From: SVTX01 sp045132775 | GTDB taxonomy: Bacteria; Bacillota; Clostridia; Oscillospirales; CAG-272 | Direction of reading: 5' to 3' | Assembly: GCA_045132775.1 (NCBI GenBank) | Contig: JBGUSX010000116.1 | Span: 1 to 64,000, forward strand | Length of the DNA stretch: 64,000 nt | Shown here: in pieces, positions 1 to 8,729 of the stretch | How positions within the stretch are numbered: position 1 is the first letter of the stretch | Layout of the letters: every line of letters starts with the position of its first letter | Position numbers and translations under genes: made by a program | The notes under the pieces: generated by a model | What the model saw: only the letters and a program-made list of their open reading frames with translations | Told to the model about the DNA's origin: nothing | Databases searched by the model: none

Positions 1-26
1 CGAGCTTCTTGTGCTATAATATTCAT
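1..26 (-). CDS. 5' end of a minus-strand gene running off the window
   Basis: An ATG (complement of 24-26) follows a good ribosome-binding site (AGAAAGGAA) and opens a frame that begins MNIIAQEA and continues past the window edge. An extended -10 box (TGGTATAAT, minus strand, 71-76) lies about 45 bases upstream; its -35 is poor. The gene is divergent from the sugar operon starting at 381, a position often held by a regulator. Eight residues are too few to name the product. Confidence 0.4.
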
Positions 27-306
27 GGGAAGTTCCTTTCTGATACGGTAATGTTTGTTGTGGTGACTACATTATACCATATCTTTAATGAACTTCCTAT
101 TCTTTTTGGTTCATATCATTTTAACACATACATTTTTTGAATTTTTTTAAAAATTTTTTTCAAGGTCTGTTTTAAAGTTTTGAGTCTGATTCGTTTCTCT
201 TTTTTTACAACAAAATTTGTCTTTTAAGATTGGGATAATCAAGGAAAAATCAATTAAATTTTTAAAACATAAAGCAACATTTGTCCTTCCTTTTGCAATT
301 TTTGTC

Positions 307-336
307 TTGAAAAGACACGTTGATATACTGTATAAT
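307..336 (+). promoter_or_regulatory. Promoter of the sugar isomerase operon
   Basis: TTGAAA (307-312), an 18-base spacer, then TATAAT (331-336), about 45 bases before the start codon at 381. The flanking 120-300 region is very AT-rich and shows nothing else I can support. Confidence 0.6.
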
Positions 337-380
337 AAAAATGAAGGGTTTGAACCCGCAGAAATCAAGGAGGATTTTTT

Positions 381-1199
381 ATGTCATCTTTACCTATTGC
401 CGTTCAGGTCTACTCGGTCAGAGACGATGCCGCGGCAGATCTTTACGCTACTCTCAAGAAAATTAAGGAGATGGGCTACGACGGAGTTGAGTTTGCCGGA
501 CTTTACGGAAACACTCCCGCGACTATCAAGGCTTGGTGCGAAGAGCTCGGTCTCGTTCCCGTATCCGCTCACGTTCCTTTTATTGATATGCTCAAGGATC
601 CCGTGGGAGTCCTCTCGCAGTATGCCGAGATAGGCTGCAAATACGTAGCGGTTCCCTACCTCGTTCCCGAGCACAGACCGGAGCATGCAAACTTTCCGTA
701 CGTCGTTGAGTTTATTCACATTCTCTGCAAGGCTGCAAAGAAGCTCGGCATGACGATGCTCTACCACAACCACGACTTTGAGTTTCTGAAGATCGACGGC
801 AAATACGCCCTTGATATTCTCTACGATACCGTTCCCGCAGACCTTCTTCAGACAGAGCTTGATACCTGCTGGGTAAACGTTGGCGGCGAGAATCCCGCAG
901 ATTATGTAAAGAAGTACACAGGCCGCGCTCCCGTGGTTCACCTCAAGGACTTTGCAGGCGAAAAGTCTGACGACATGTACGAGCTTATCGGAATAGAAAA
1001 GAAGGCTCCCACACGCCCCTCAAACTTTGAGTTCCGCCCCGTCGGAAAGGGCAACCAGGACTTCCCCGCTATTCTCGACGCGGCAAAAGCTGCAGGAGCA
1101 GAGTGGGTAGTTGTTGAGCAGGACCAGGCTACTATGGGACTTACCCCTATGGAGAGCATCAAGGCAAGTATTGACTACCTCAAGTCATTTGAGTGGTAA
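381..1199 (+). CDS. Sugar phosphate isomerase/epimerase, TIM-barrel
   Basis: A 272-residue cytoplasmic protein of the xylose-isomerase-like/AP-endonuclease-2 barrel family. Family hallmarks are visible: YHNHDFEF at about 128-135, the metal-ligand region ELDTCW at about 159, HLKDF at 187-191, and a C-terminal VVVEQD strand supplying a glutamate. These match the residues that bind a divalent metal and perform aldose-ketose isomerisation or epimerisation in the family. The start is set by AAGGAGG at 369-375. It is followed after 35 bases by a Gfo/Idh/MocA dehydrogenase, a common partner in inositol or unusual-sugar catabolism, so an oxidation/isomerisation pair is likely. The exact substrate cannot be read from sequence. 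Confidence 0.88.
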   Translation: MSSLPIAVQVYSVRDDAAADLYATLKKIKEMGYDGVEFAGLYGNTPATIKAWCEELGLVPVSAHVPFIDMLKDPVGVLSQYAEIGCKYVAVPYLVPEHRPEHANFPYVVEFIHILCKAAKKLGMTMLYHNHDFEFLKIDGKYALDILYDTVPADLLQTELDTCWVNVGGENPADYVKKYTGRAPVVHLKDFAGEKSDDMYELIGIEKKAPTRPSNFEFRPVGKGNQDFPAILDAAKAAGAEWVVVEQDQATMGLTPMESIKASIDYLKSFEW

Positions 1200-1234
1200 A
1201 TAAATTACAATATTATATATTGGAGGAAAAGAAC

Positions 1235-2416
1235 ATGGCAGAAAAAATGGATGCGGCTCTTGACTATAACGTAAAGGCCGACACAGTTGCAGTTGACACG
1301 AACAAAAAGCTCCGTATAGGTATCATCGGATGCGGTTGGATCGCTGACGCTCACATGTACTCATACAAGCGCATGCCCGACGTAGAGATCGTTGCGGGTG
1401 CTGACATCGTTCCCGGCAAGGCTGCCGCTTACATGGCAAAGCACGGCATAACCGGAGCAAAGACAGACTATGCTTCCCACAAGGAAATGCTTGACGACGA
1501 AAGCCTCAAGCTCGATGCAGTTTCTATCTGCACGTATAACCGCGCGCACGCAGAGCCTGCGATCTACGCGCTTAAGAAGGGTGTTCACGTTCTTCTCGAA
1601 AAGCCTTTCACCGTAACGCTTGACGAGGCTATTGAGGTTATGAAGGCGGAGAAGGAATCCGGAAAGGTCCTTTCTATCGGCTTCCAGCCCAGACTTGACG
1701 CAAATATGCAGCAGATCAAGAAGATCGTCGAGTCCGGCGAGCTCGGTCAGGTATATTACATTCAGACCGGCGGCGGACGCAGAAGAGGTATCCCGACTCC
1801 CTTCGGAACCTCCTTTATCGCAAACGAGACCGGCGGAATCGGTGCGCTCGGCGATATCGGTTGCTACTCCCTTGACCTCGTTCTCAACGCTATCGGCTAT
1901 CCGAAGCCCTTGACCGTTTCGGGATACAAGTCAGACTTCTTCGGCAAGGATCCCAACTACTCGGGTTATCCCGCAGGCAAGAAGGAAGAATACGCAAAGG
2001 CATTCGGAGTTGACGATTTCGCGGCTGCGTTCGTTCGTCTTGAAGGAGGAATCATCCTTGACTTCCGTATAGCTTGGGCTATGAACCTTGACACCCCCGG
2101 TGACACTATTATTATGGGTACTAAGGGAAGCCTCCGTGTTCCCTCCACTGACTGCTGGAACGGAACATTCCACAGCCCCATGAAGATCTATCACGAGGTT
2201 GCAGGACTTCAGACCGTTACCGAGGTTCCGCTTATTCCCTCGGACAATATTCCGCTCTTCGACAAGAAGATCCGTTCCTTCCTTGATGCTATCAAGTACA
2301 ACCGCCCCGCTCCCGTACCGTCCTCCCAGATCATCTATAACCAGGCGATCATCGACGGTATCGCAAAGAGTGCAGAGGCAGGTCGCGAGATCGAGGTAGT
2401 TATCCCCGAGATCTGA
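1235..2416 (+). CDS. Gfo/Idh/MocA family NAD(P)-dependent oxidoreductase
   Basis: A 393-residue protein. The ATG at 1235 is chosen because TGGAGGAAAAG lies just before it; an upstream in-frame start at 1193 overlaps the previous gene and lacks such a site. The N-terminal Rossmann fold has GIIGCGWIADAH (29-40). The family's conserved EKPFT follows at 122-126, where the lysine contacts cofactor and substrate. The C-terminal alpha/beta domain includes GDIGCYSLD. It probably oxidises a sugar or cyclitol in the same pathway as the isomerase upstream, with which it forms an operon. A hairpin terminator follows at 2436. Confidence 0.9.
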   Translation: MAEKMDAALDYNVKADTVAVDTNKKLRIGIIGCGWIADAHMYSYKRMPDVEIVAGADIVPGKAAAYMAKHGITGAKTDYASHKEMLDDESLKLDAVSICTYNRAHAEPAIYALKKGVHVLLEKPFTVTLDEAIEVMKAEKESGKVLSIGFQPRLDANMQQIKKIVESGELGQVYYIQTGGGRRRGIPTPFGTSFIANETGGIGALGDIGCYSLDLVLNAIGYPKPLTVSGYKSDFFGKDPNYSGYPAGKKEEYAKAFGVDDFAAAFVRLEGGIILDFRIAWAMNLDTPGDTIIMGTKGSLRVPSTDCWNGTFHSPMKIYHEVAGLQTVTEVPLIPSDNIPLFDKKIRSFLDAIKYNRPAPVPSSQIIYNQAIIDGIAKSAEAGREIEVVIPEI

Positions 2417-2435
2417 TCGCGGATTATAACTTATT

Positions 2436-2465
2436 AAAGAGGAATCCTTCGGGGTTCCTCTTTTG
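2436..2465 (+). terminator. Rho-independent terminator of the sugar operon
   Basis: AAAGAGGAATCC, a TTCG-containing loop, then GGGTTCCTCTTTT: a strong stem ending in a T tract, 20 bases after the dehydrogenase stop. Confidence 0.85.
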
Positions 2466-2519
2466 ATTTCAAATTTTGATTTGGCGAACTGTTTGGTTTA
2501 TCTTCACGGCAACAGATTT

Positions 2520-2735
2520 CCTTTTCTGGTTCGCCTTGCGTGAGGCTTCTCCCTGGGGTAGCGTAGCGGCATCACGGTAGTGAATGACAGTCCGGTGGAC
2601 TGTCAGAGCCGTGATGTGCCCGAGCCGCAGCGAGACAGCTGTCGCGTAGCGACTGATGAGGGGTTGTGGCACAAGGAAAATTCACCCCCTCATCCGTCGG
2701 TAAGCCGCCACCTTCTCCCGAGGGAGAAGGCTAAC
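2520..2735. repeat. Dispersed palindromic repeat, REP-like, large copy
   Basis: A run of nested short palindromes: CTTCTCCCTGGGG, GACAGTCCGGTGGACTGTC, AGCTGTCGCGTAGCGAC, CCGCCACCTTCTCCC then GAGGGAGAAGG. The segment 2637-2662 (GCTGTCGCGTAGCGACTG and TGATGAGGGG) recurs inverted at 25549-25575, showing a genome-dispersed element and not a gene. Minus-strand open frames here are only a by-product of repeat translation. Confidence 0.7.
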
Positions 2736-2821
2736 GCAAAGCGTAATTAAACAATAATTTGAAGCCGTGAAACAGACCTATAAATTGCAATTTAACAATT
2801 AACACCAACTGAAAAATCAAC

Positions 2822-2900
2822 CTAGCTCTTCTCCCCCTCGGGGACGCGAGGGGGGAGACATCCGCAAGCGGATGTCGGGGGAGGGGTTGGGGTCGCGGGA
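2822..2900. repeat. Second palindromic repeat type
   Basis: Contains CTCCCCCTCGGGGA, a near-palindrome GACATCCGCAAGCGGATGTC (2857-2876) and GGGGGAGGGGTTGGGG. It resembles the dispersed element at 2520-2735 in its pyrimidine-rich TTCTCCC core but is not a simple copy. No reading frame with coding character is present. Confidence 0.5.
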
Positions 2901-2959
2901 CGGCTCCAAGCCACCGATAAACTTCAATTTGTAAAATAAAACTACACCGTAATTCCAAC

Positions 2960-3145
2960 GCCGCCTGCGGTATATCACTCGCGCTCCGCGCGAATATCAC
3001 TGCGCAACGCGCAATATCACGTCGCCAACGGTGACATATCACTCGTGCTCTGCACGAATATCACTGCGCAACGCGCAATATCACATCGTCAACGGTGACA
3101 TATCACTCGCGCTCCGCGCGAATATCACTGCGGTGCTCGCACCGC
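2960..3145. repeat. Hairpin array with ATATCAC spacers, array 1
   Basis: Eight copies of the 7-mer ATATCAC (at 2972, 2994, 3014, 3036, 3058, 3078, 3100, 3122) separate 13-17-base perfect or near-perfect hairpins such as TCGCGCTCCGCGCGA, TGCGCAACGCGCA, GTCGCCAACGGTGAC and TCGTGCTCTGCACGA. The period is 22/20/22. A higher-order A-B-C unit of 64 bases (2979-3042) is repeated at 3043-3106 with small changes. The last hairpin touches the stop codon of the minus-strand gene at 3146. A related array is at 11037-11168. Confidence 0.85.
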
Positions 3146-3469
3146 CTATTCCTCATGCTCCTCATCGCACTCATTGCAATAATTATCATAGTCCATCGAG
3201 TGCTCATTTCCGTCTTTATCTGTAAAGGTATCGTAATCGTCGTACCACTCTCGGCGAGCATTTTCATTCTTTTTTTTCTTTTCCGCCTCGCGCCGCCTCT
3301 GTGCCCTCGTCACGTATCTCGGCTCATCCTCATAGAACGTAGGATTTTTCCGACGCGCGGCATGTTGATTTGAACCCGAAGCAGAATTTCCGCCCTTTTT
3401 TCGATTTTCAAATTCGGTAACAATCAGACCGACAATAATAGCCGCCACAATAAAGATAAACTCCCACAT
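3146..3469 (-). CDS. Small membrane-anchored acidic/basic protein, unknown
   Basis: A 107-residue protein with one N-terminal membrane helix (WEFIFIVAAIIVGLIVTEF, residues 2-20), then a highly charged cytoplasmic or surface tail: a lysine/arginine-rich middle (RRREAEKKKKNENARRE) and a very acidic C-terminus rich in D, E and H ending NECDEEHEE. It starts 9 bases after the DUF5662 gene, preceded by AGAAGG, so the two are probably co-transcribed. The gene ends directly against the ATATCAC array. I recognise no family. Confidence 0.6.
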   Translation of the reverse strand: MWEFIFIVAAIIVGLIVTEFENRKKGGNSASGSNQHAARRKNPTFYEDEPRYVTRAQRRREAEKKKKNENARREWYDDYDTFTDKDGNEHSMDYDNYCNECDEEHEE

Positions 3470-3478
3470 GTATGTACG

Positions 3479-4021
3479 TTACCTTCTCTTCCTCGCCGCC
3501 CGATTTACCGCCTTAATATGCGCAAAGGTCTCCTTCTCGCCCTTCTGTGCGAGCATTTTGAGCCACTCCTCCAAGGTGTCCGCAGTCGAAGAATGCATCT
3601 TCGACCTCGCGTCTCCGCGCAAATAGTATTCAAGAGCCGAGGAATCTGTGTAATCCTTCCCTTTGTAAATCTTGCTCGCCGCAACCCTGTCACAGAACAT
3701 CTCGGTAATAAAGCGCAATGGCATCGGCACAGGCTCGTATCTTTTCGTCTGCATATTCAGATCGTTCCAATACTCAAAATGATGCCTGTTTCTGCCCTTG
3801 TGATGCATCCAGGCAAGCGAATAGCCAAAAAGGTCCCTCTCCTGCTCGTTGGGACTGCGCGTGCCCTGATAGTACTTCGCCCCGGGAATAAACTCGGTCG
3901 GACTGTATTTTGACAGATCGTGCCAAAGCCCCTGCCAACCGATCCCCGCCTTGAAGCAGTGAGAAATGACTTTGTGGCGGTGCTTTGTTATCGTTTTAAA
4001 ATGCTTTATCGGATGAGCCAT
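3479..4021 (-). CDS. DUF5662 family protein
   Basis: A 180-residue protein resembling the DUF5662 family. It is rich in histidines and tryptophans: KHFKTITKHRHKV near the N-terminus, WHDLSKYSP at about 33-41, and WMHHKGRNRHHFEYW at about 70-84. The H, HD and HH pattern suggests a metal-binding helical fold similar to HD-type hydrolases, but this is inference; the function of the family is not established to my knowledge. The start has GAAAGGAAGC upstream. It lies 22 bases after the PHP phosphatase gene and shares its direction. Confidence 0.72.
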   Translation of the reverse strand: MAHPIKHFKTITKHRHKVISHCFKAGIGWQGLWHDLSKYSPTEFIPGAKYYQGTRSPNEQERDLFGYSLAWMHHKGRNRHHFEYWNDLNMQTKRYEPVPMPLRFITEMFCDRVAASKIYKGKDYTDSSALEYYLRGDARSKMHSSTADTLEEWLKMLAQKGEKETFAHIKAVNRAARKRR

Positions 4022-4043
4022 ATTTCAGCTTCCTTTCAAAAAA

Positions 4044-4844
4044 TCATCTTATGGATTTGAATTCAACGGTATCAAGCAATCGGAGTCCCTTGTTGCTTTC
4101 AATGATCTTTTCCGCATAACGCAATGCGCGCTCGGGATACATTCCAACAGACTCGTGCGCATCGCTTCCTATCACAACGTCGCAGCCCATATCACCGGCA
4201 AGCGACCAGAATACCGTGTTGGGATAGTGCCGCATGCTGTTAAGACCGAGCAGATTGATCTCAAGCGGAACACCGTATTTCTTCGATGACTCGATTATCC
4301 TCATCATCTCGCGCTCGTATACCTCAAGAGGACCGTGATAGTTGCAAAGATCGGGGTGCGCCAGGTAGGTAAACTTACCCGTTGCCATTCCCTCACAAAC
4401 CAAGTCCGCGTAATTCTTCAAGATAGTCTTTGAGCGTGTCTCCGACCCAAAATAAGTCAGTCTGTCTGCAGTTATCGCATTGAAGTGCTGACCCATGATA
4501 ATATAGTCTGTGGGATATTGCGAAATAAATCCGATAAGGGTGTCAAAAACCTCGGGAATATACTCAACCTCAAATCCGATGTGGATCCTGATGCCGTCCT
4601 TGTATTCCTCGCGCAGAGAAAGAAGCTTCGAGATATAATCCTCGGTCTCCTTCATTGTCATTCTTATTCCCATAAATCTCGCGCAATCCGCGGGATCAGC
4701 GTCTATGGGCAGAGGCATCGGAGTATGATCCGCAAATCCGAGCTCACGAAAGCCCGCGCGGATCGCCGCCTCAACGTATTCTCTTTCGTCCTCCATCGAT
4801 GCGTGACCGCAACGGAAGGTGTGTGTGTGGTAATTAGCTATCAT
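4044..4844 (-). CDS. PHP-domain phosphatase, histidinol-phosphatase (HisJ/HisK) type
   Basis: A 266-residue protein of the PHP metallo-phosphoesterase family. Metal-ligand motifs are in place: YHTHTFRCGH (5-14), GFADHTP (36-42), GFEVEY near 105 and GSDAHESV near 228. Members closest to this pattern hydrolyse histidinol phosphate in histidine synthesis. No other his gene lies in the window, so the substrate is not proven by context. It is in the minus-strand run after fruK (99-base gap) and before DUF5662. Confidence 0.82.
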   Translation of the reverse strand: MIANYHTHTFRCGHASMEDEREYVEAAIRAGFRELGFADHTPMPLPIDADPADCARFMGIRMTMKETEDYISKLLSLREEYKDGIRIHIGFEVEYIPEVFDTLIGFISQYPTDYIIMGQHFNAITADRLTYFGSETRSKTILKNYADLVCEGMATGKFTYLAHPDLCNYHGPLEVYEREMMRIIESSKKYGVPLEINLLGLNSMRHYPNTVFWSLAGDMGCDVVIGSDAHESVGMYPERALRYAEKIIESNKGLRLLDTVEFKSIR

Positions 4845-4943
4845 CTTTCTTCCCGTATATAAAAACGTTTTACTTTTTCTTTGTTCTTCTATCTACTAAA
4901 CATCGATCGACTTTTTGATCAATCAACATGAACTCCGCTCACA

Positions 4944-5864
4944 TCAGAGCACAAAAACACGTACTTTTTCAAAAATGTCTGTAACGTCACTGACCCTCGG
5001 CGGCGCAGTCCCCTCCGAAAGACATGCCGCAGTGCCGAATGAGACCGCACGCGCAAGACACTCCTCCGCGCTCTTTCCCTCACCAAAAGCAGCAATAAAT
5101 CCCGCGATCGTGCTGTCACCGGCACCAACCGTCGAAATTGCGTCAACAGCCGGCGGTTCGGCAACAAAAGCCCCCTCGGAGCTCACAAGCATCGCGCCCT
5201 TTTCACCAAGAGAGATCATCACGTTCTCAATTCCGCTCTCACAAAGTCTGCGCGCCAAAAGCCTGCAATCATCAAAATCTTCAACTTCACTGCCAAAATA
5301 GACCGAGATCTCCTCGCCGTTCGGCTTTATCAGCCAGGGCTTCACCTCGATAAGATCTTCAATCGTAAAGGATTTGGAATCGATCACCACTCGCACGCCC
5401 TTTGCCCGAAGTCCCTTGAGAAAGCTCTTGCATTCGGAAATATCAACTCCGCGCGGAACACTTCCCGTAAAGGTAACGACCACCTCACTGTCTGCCTCAA
5501 TATAAGCTTCAACCTCGCAAAGAACCGAGCTGTCAAGCGAAAGACCCGAAAAGCTTATCCTCGTCTCGCCGCCCTCGGTGTGAAACGTCAGATTTTCTCT
5601 TATCCTGCCGTCCTTTTCAATAGCAACGTAATTTATTCCGTACTCGTCCAGAAGCGCCTTGAAATCCGCAAAATTCTCCCTGCCGAGCACCGCGATCGCA
5701 GTATTCTCTATTCGGTTTTCAGAAAGCGCACGGGAAATATTTATCCCCTTGCCTCCCGCATCGCGAGACGTCACACAGGCAAGATTTTCCCTGCCGACCA
5801 CAATCCGCTCTGCACCGGCATGCACGTCAAAAGCAGGATTTAACGTTATCGTGTAAATCTTCAT
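4944..5864 (-). CDS. fruK: 1-phosphofructokinase / PfkB-family sugar kinase
   Basis: A 306-residue PfkB-fold kinase. The N-terminal substrate-binding motif GGKGINISRA is at about 37-46, and the C-terminal catalytic GAGDS is at 247-251, with Asp250 the expected base. Closest in layout to 1-phosphofructokinase (LacC/FruK group), which turns fructose-1-phosphate into fructose-1,6-bisphosphate; tagatose-6-phosphate kinase is the main alternative. No fructose PTS permease or FruR neighbour is present. Unusually, it follows uvrA by 14 bases, with a modest ribosome-binding site (GAGGAATTG) lying in that gap. Confidence 0.82.
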   Translation of the reverse strand: MKIYTITLNPAFDVHAGAERIVVGRENLACVTSRDAGGKGINISRALSENRIENTAIAVLGRENFADFKALLDEYGINYVAIEKDGRIRENLTFHTEGGETRISFSGLSLDSSVLCEVEAYIEADSEVVVTFTGSVPRGVDISECKSFLKGLRAKGVRVVIDSKSFTIEDLIEVKPWLIKPNGEEISVYFGSEVEDFDDCRLLARRLCESGIENVMISLGEKGAMLVSSEGAFVAEPPAVDAISTVGAGDSTIAGFIAAFGEGKSAEECLARAVSFGTAACLSEGTAPPRVSDVTDIFEKVRVFVL

Positions 5865-5878
5865 AGAAAATCAATTCC

Positions 5879-8716
5879 TCACTTGTTGAGCCACTTTTTC
5901 AGATACTGACCCGTGTAAGATCCCTCAACCGCGGCAACCTCCTCGGGCGTACCCTCGGCAACGACGCGACCGCCGCCGTCACCGCCCTCGGGACCGAGAT
6001 CGATAATGTGATCGGCGCACTTAATAACGTCGAGATTATGCTCAATGACAAGCACCGTGTTGCCGGCATCGCAAAGCATCTGTAGGACCTCAAGCAGCTT
6101 TGCAACGTCGGCTGTGTGGAGACCCGTCGTCGGCTCGTCAAGAATATAGATCGTCTTTCCCGTGCTTCTCTTTGCAAGCTCTGTCGCGAGCTTTACTCTC
6201 TGCGCCTCACCGCCCGAAAGCGTTGTCGACGACTGACCTATCTTGATATATCCAAGCCCAACGTCATAAAGAGTCTTGAGCTTGCGGGTTATCTTCGGCA
6301 GACCGTCAAAGAAGTTAAGCCCCTCCTCAACCGTCATATCAAGCACGTCAAAAATATTCTTACCCTTGTATTTGACCTCAAGCGTATCGGCATTGTATCT
6401 CTTTCCCTTGCAAACGTCACAGGTCACGTAAACGTCGGGCAAAAAGTGCATCTCAATGCACTTGACTCCGTCACCCTCGCATGCCTCACAGCGACCGCCC
6501 TTGGTGTTGAACGAGAACCGCCCCGCCTTAAAGCCCTTCGCCTTCGCATCCTTTGTAGAAGCAAAGAGATCACGAATGTCGGTAAATAATCCCGTGTACG
6601 TCGCAGGATTGGATCTTGGCGTACGACCGATCGGGCTCTGATCAATGCAGATGACCTTGTCAAGAGCCTCAAGACCCTCAACAGACTCGCACTTGCCGGG
6701 AAAAGCTATCGCGCGATTGAGATCGTGCGCGAGCTTCGGATACAGTATTCCGTTAACAAGAGACGATTTACCACTGCCCGAAACACCCGTCACGCAAACG
6801 AATTTCCCAAGCGGAATATCAACGTCGATCTTTTTCAGATTGTGCTCCGCCGCCCCCCTGACCGTGAGGAAATGACCGTTGCCCTCGCGTCTTTTTTCGG
6901 GTACAGCGATCCTGCGCCTACCCGAGAGATACGCACCGGTTATCGAGTCCGCGCTCTGCTTTACCTCGTCGGGAGTACCCGCCGCCACAACGTGACCGCC
7001 GTGAATACCCGCCCCGGGTCCGATATCGATAATATAGTCCGACTCCTCCATCGTCTCCTCGTCGTGCTCAACAACGATGACCGTGTTGCCGAGATCGCGG
7101 AGCTTCTTGAGTGTCGCAATAAGCTTTGAATTGTCTCTCTGATGCAGTCCGATACTCGGCTCATCGAGTATATAAAGCACACCGACAAGCGACGAACCGA
7201 TCTGCGTCGCAAGTCTTATTCTCTGCGCCTCACCACCCGAGAGCGTTCCCGCCTTTCTCGAAAGCGTAAGGTAATCAAGACCAACGCTGACAAGGAAGCC
7301 CAGCCTTGCGCGAATCTCCTTGAGTATCTCTCGCGCGATCGCAGTCTCGGTTTCGCTCAACTCCAGAGAATTGACAAAATCAAGCGCATTCTGCACAGAC
7401 ATAGCGCAGAACTCGTGTATATTCTTACCGCCGACCGTAACCGCGAGCGACATAGGATTAAGCCTCTGCCCGTGGCAGTATTCGCAGTCGGTCTCCTCGA
7501 TAAATTGCTCGTAATATTCGGGGCTCATACCGTATTGGATGCGCTGCTCCATCATACTGATAACACCCTCAAACTTCGCGCGTCTTTCGTGTCCCTCACC
7601 GCCGAAATACCTCGTAACGTCGTAGGTCTCGTTACCAGAGCCGTTGAGAAGCACGTCGTAAGCCTCCGCGGAAAAATCCTTTATCGGAGTATCAAGAGTA
7701 AATCCAAATCTTTCTCCGACCGCACGGAAAAGAGGTCCGTTCCAGCTCTCCTCCTCAAGCGATTTAAACCCATTTACGTTAATAGCCCCCTCGGAAAGCG
7801 AGAGCTTCTTATCGGGAATTACCCTCTCGACCGATATCCTCCTCGTCTCACCGAGTCCCGAGCAGTGCGGACACGCACCCTGGGGATTGTTAAACGAGAA
7901 CATTCTCGGCTCAAATTCACCAACAGAAATACCGTGCTCCTCGCAAGCGTATGACTGCGAAAACGAAAGCACCTCGCCCTCATTCTCCTCCTCGCCTCTC
8001 GCAACGGGAACGATCAGTAAATGTCCGTCCGCAAGAGACAGTGCAGTCTCAACAGAGTCAGCCAGACGCGGTCTTATGCCCTCTCGCATAGCAAGACGGT
8101 CAACGACTATCTCGATCGAGTGCTTTTTGTTCTTGTCAAGCTTTATCTCCTCGGAAAGATCATAAAGGATACCGTCGACTCTCACACGCACAAATCCGCT
8201 TTTTTTAGCATCGGAAAACACCTTTTCGTGCATACCCTTCTGCGCACGGACAACGGGAGCAACCACAAGAAACCTCTGCCCCTCGGGGAGCTTTAGTATC
8301 CTTTCAATTATCGTGTCAACACTCTGTCTTACGATCTCCTTGCCGCAAACGGGACAGTGCGGAATACCTATCCTTGCGTACAAAAGACGCAAATAGTCGT
8401 ATATTTCCGTAACCGTTCCTACGGTCGAACGTGGATTTTTCGATGTCGTTTTCTGGTCAATGGAAATAGACGGAGACAACCCATCTATCGAGTCCACGTC
8501 AGGCTTGTCGAGCTGCCCCAAGAACATCCTCGCATAGCTTGAAAGCGACTCAACGAATCGCCTGTGTCCCTCGGCATAGACCGTGTCAAACGCCAAGGAG
8601 GACTTTCCGCTGCCCGAAAGCCCCGAGAGAACGACCAGCTTGTCCCTCGGTATAGTGACGTCAATATTTTTCAGATTATGGACGCGTGCGCCCTTAATTA
8701 CAACGTTTTTTTCCAT
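5879..8716 (-). CDS. uvrA: Excinuclease ABC subunit A
   Basis: A 945-residue protein of full family length. It has two ABC ATPase modules: Walker A GLSGSGKSS (32-40) and GVSGSGKSS in the second half, each with an LSGGEAQR signature. Zinc-finger cysteine pairs CPVCGKE, CPHCSGLGE and CEACEGDG are present. UvrA dimers load UvrB on damaged DNA in nucleotide excision repair. It sits 13 bases after uvrB in the same operon. The start codon has only a distant Shine-Dalgarno (GGGAAGG about 17 bases away), so translation may be coupled to uvrB termination. Confidence 0.98.
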   Translation of the reverse strand: MEKNVVIKGARVHNLKNIDVTIPRDKLVVLSGLSGSGKSSLAFDTVYAEGHRRFVESLSSYARMFLGQLDKPDVDSIDGLSPSISIDQKTTSKNPRSTVGTVTEIYDYLRLLYARIGIPHCPVCGKEIVRQSVDTIIERILKLPEGQRFLVVAPVVRAQKGMHEKVFSDAKKSGFVRVRVDGILYDLSEEIKLDKNKKHSIEIVVDRLAMREGIRPRLADSVETALSLADGHLLIVPVARGEEENEGEVLSFSQSYACEEHGISVGEFEPRMFSFNNPQGACPHCSGLGETRRISVERVIPDKKLSLSEGAINVNGFKSLEEESWNGPLFRAVGERFGFTLDTPIKDFSAEAYDVLLNGSGNETYDVTRYFGGEGHERRAKFEGVISMMEQRIQYGMSPEYYEQFIEETDCEYCHGQRLNPMSLAVTVGGKNIHEFCAMSVQNALDFVNSLELSETETAIAREILKEIRARLGFLVSVGLDYLTLSRKAGTLSGGEAQRIRLATQIGSSLVGVLYILDEPSIGLHQRDNSKLIATLKKLRDLGNTVIVVEHDEETMEESDYIIDIGPGAGIHGGHVVAAGTPDEVKQSADSITGAYLSGRRRIAVPEKRREGNGHFLTVRGAAEHNLKKIDVDIPLGKFVCVTGVSGSGKSSLVNGILYPKLAHDLNRAIAFPGKCESVEGLEALDKVICIDQSPIGRTPRSNPATYTGLFTDIRDLFASTKDAKAKGFKAGRFSFNTKGGRCEACEGDGVKCIEMHFLPDVYVTCDVCKGKRYNADTLEVKYKGKNIFDVLDMTVEEGLNFFDGLPKITRKLKTLYDVGLGYIKIGQSSTTLSGGEAQRVKLATELAKRSTGKTIYILDEPTTGLHTADVAKLLEVLQMLCDAGNTVLVIEHNLDVIKCADHIIDLGPEGGDGGGRVVAEGTPEEVAAVEGSYTGQYLKKWLNK

Positions 8717-8729
8717 ATTTTGCTTAAAA

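Noticed and set aside
2731..3042. Minus-strand frame of 103 codons (and plus-strand frames at 3031-3373)
   Set aside because: It translates the palindromic repeats and ATATCAC array; the protein is a repeat of I/F-A-R-S motifs produced by the hairpins, with no start site signal.
2972..3128. ATATCAC (GTGATAT on the other strand) as a series of extended -10 promoters
   Set aside because: The reverse reads GTGATATTCG or GTGATATGxC, not TATAAT, and no -35 boxes lie at 16-18 bases.
2960..3145. CRISPR array
   Set aside because: The constant part is only 7 bases, the variable parts are palindromic and partly repeated, and no cas gene is near.
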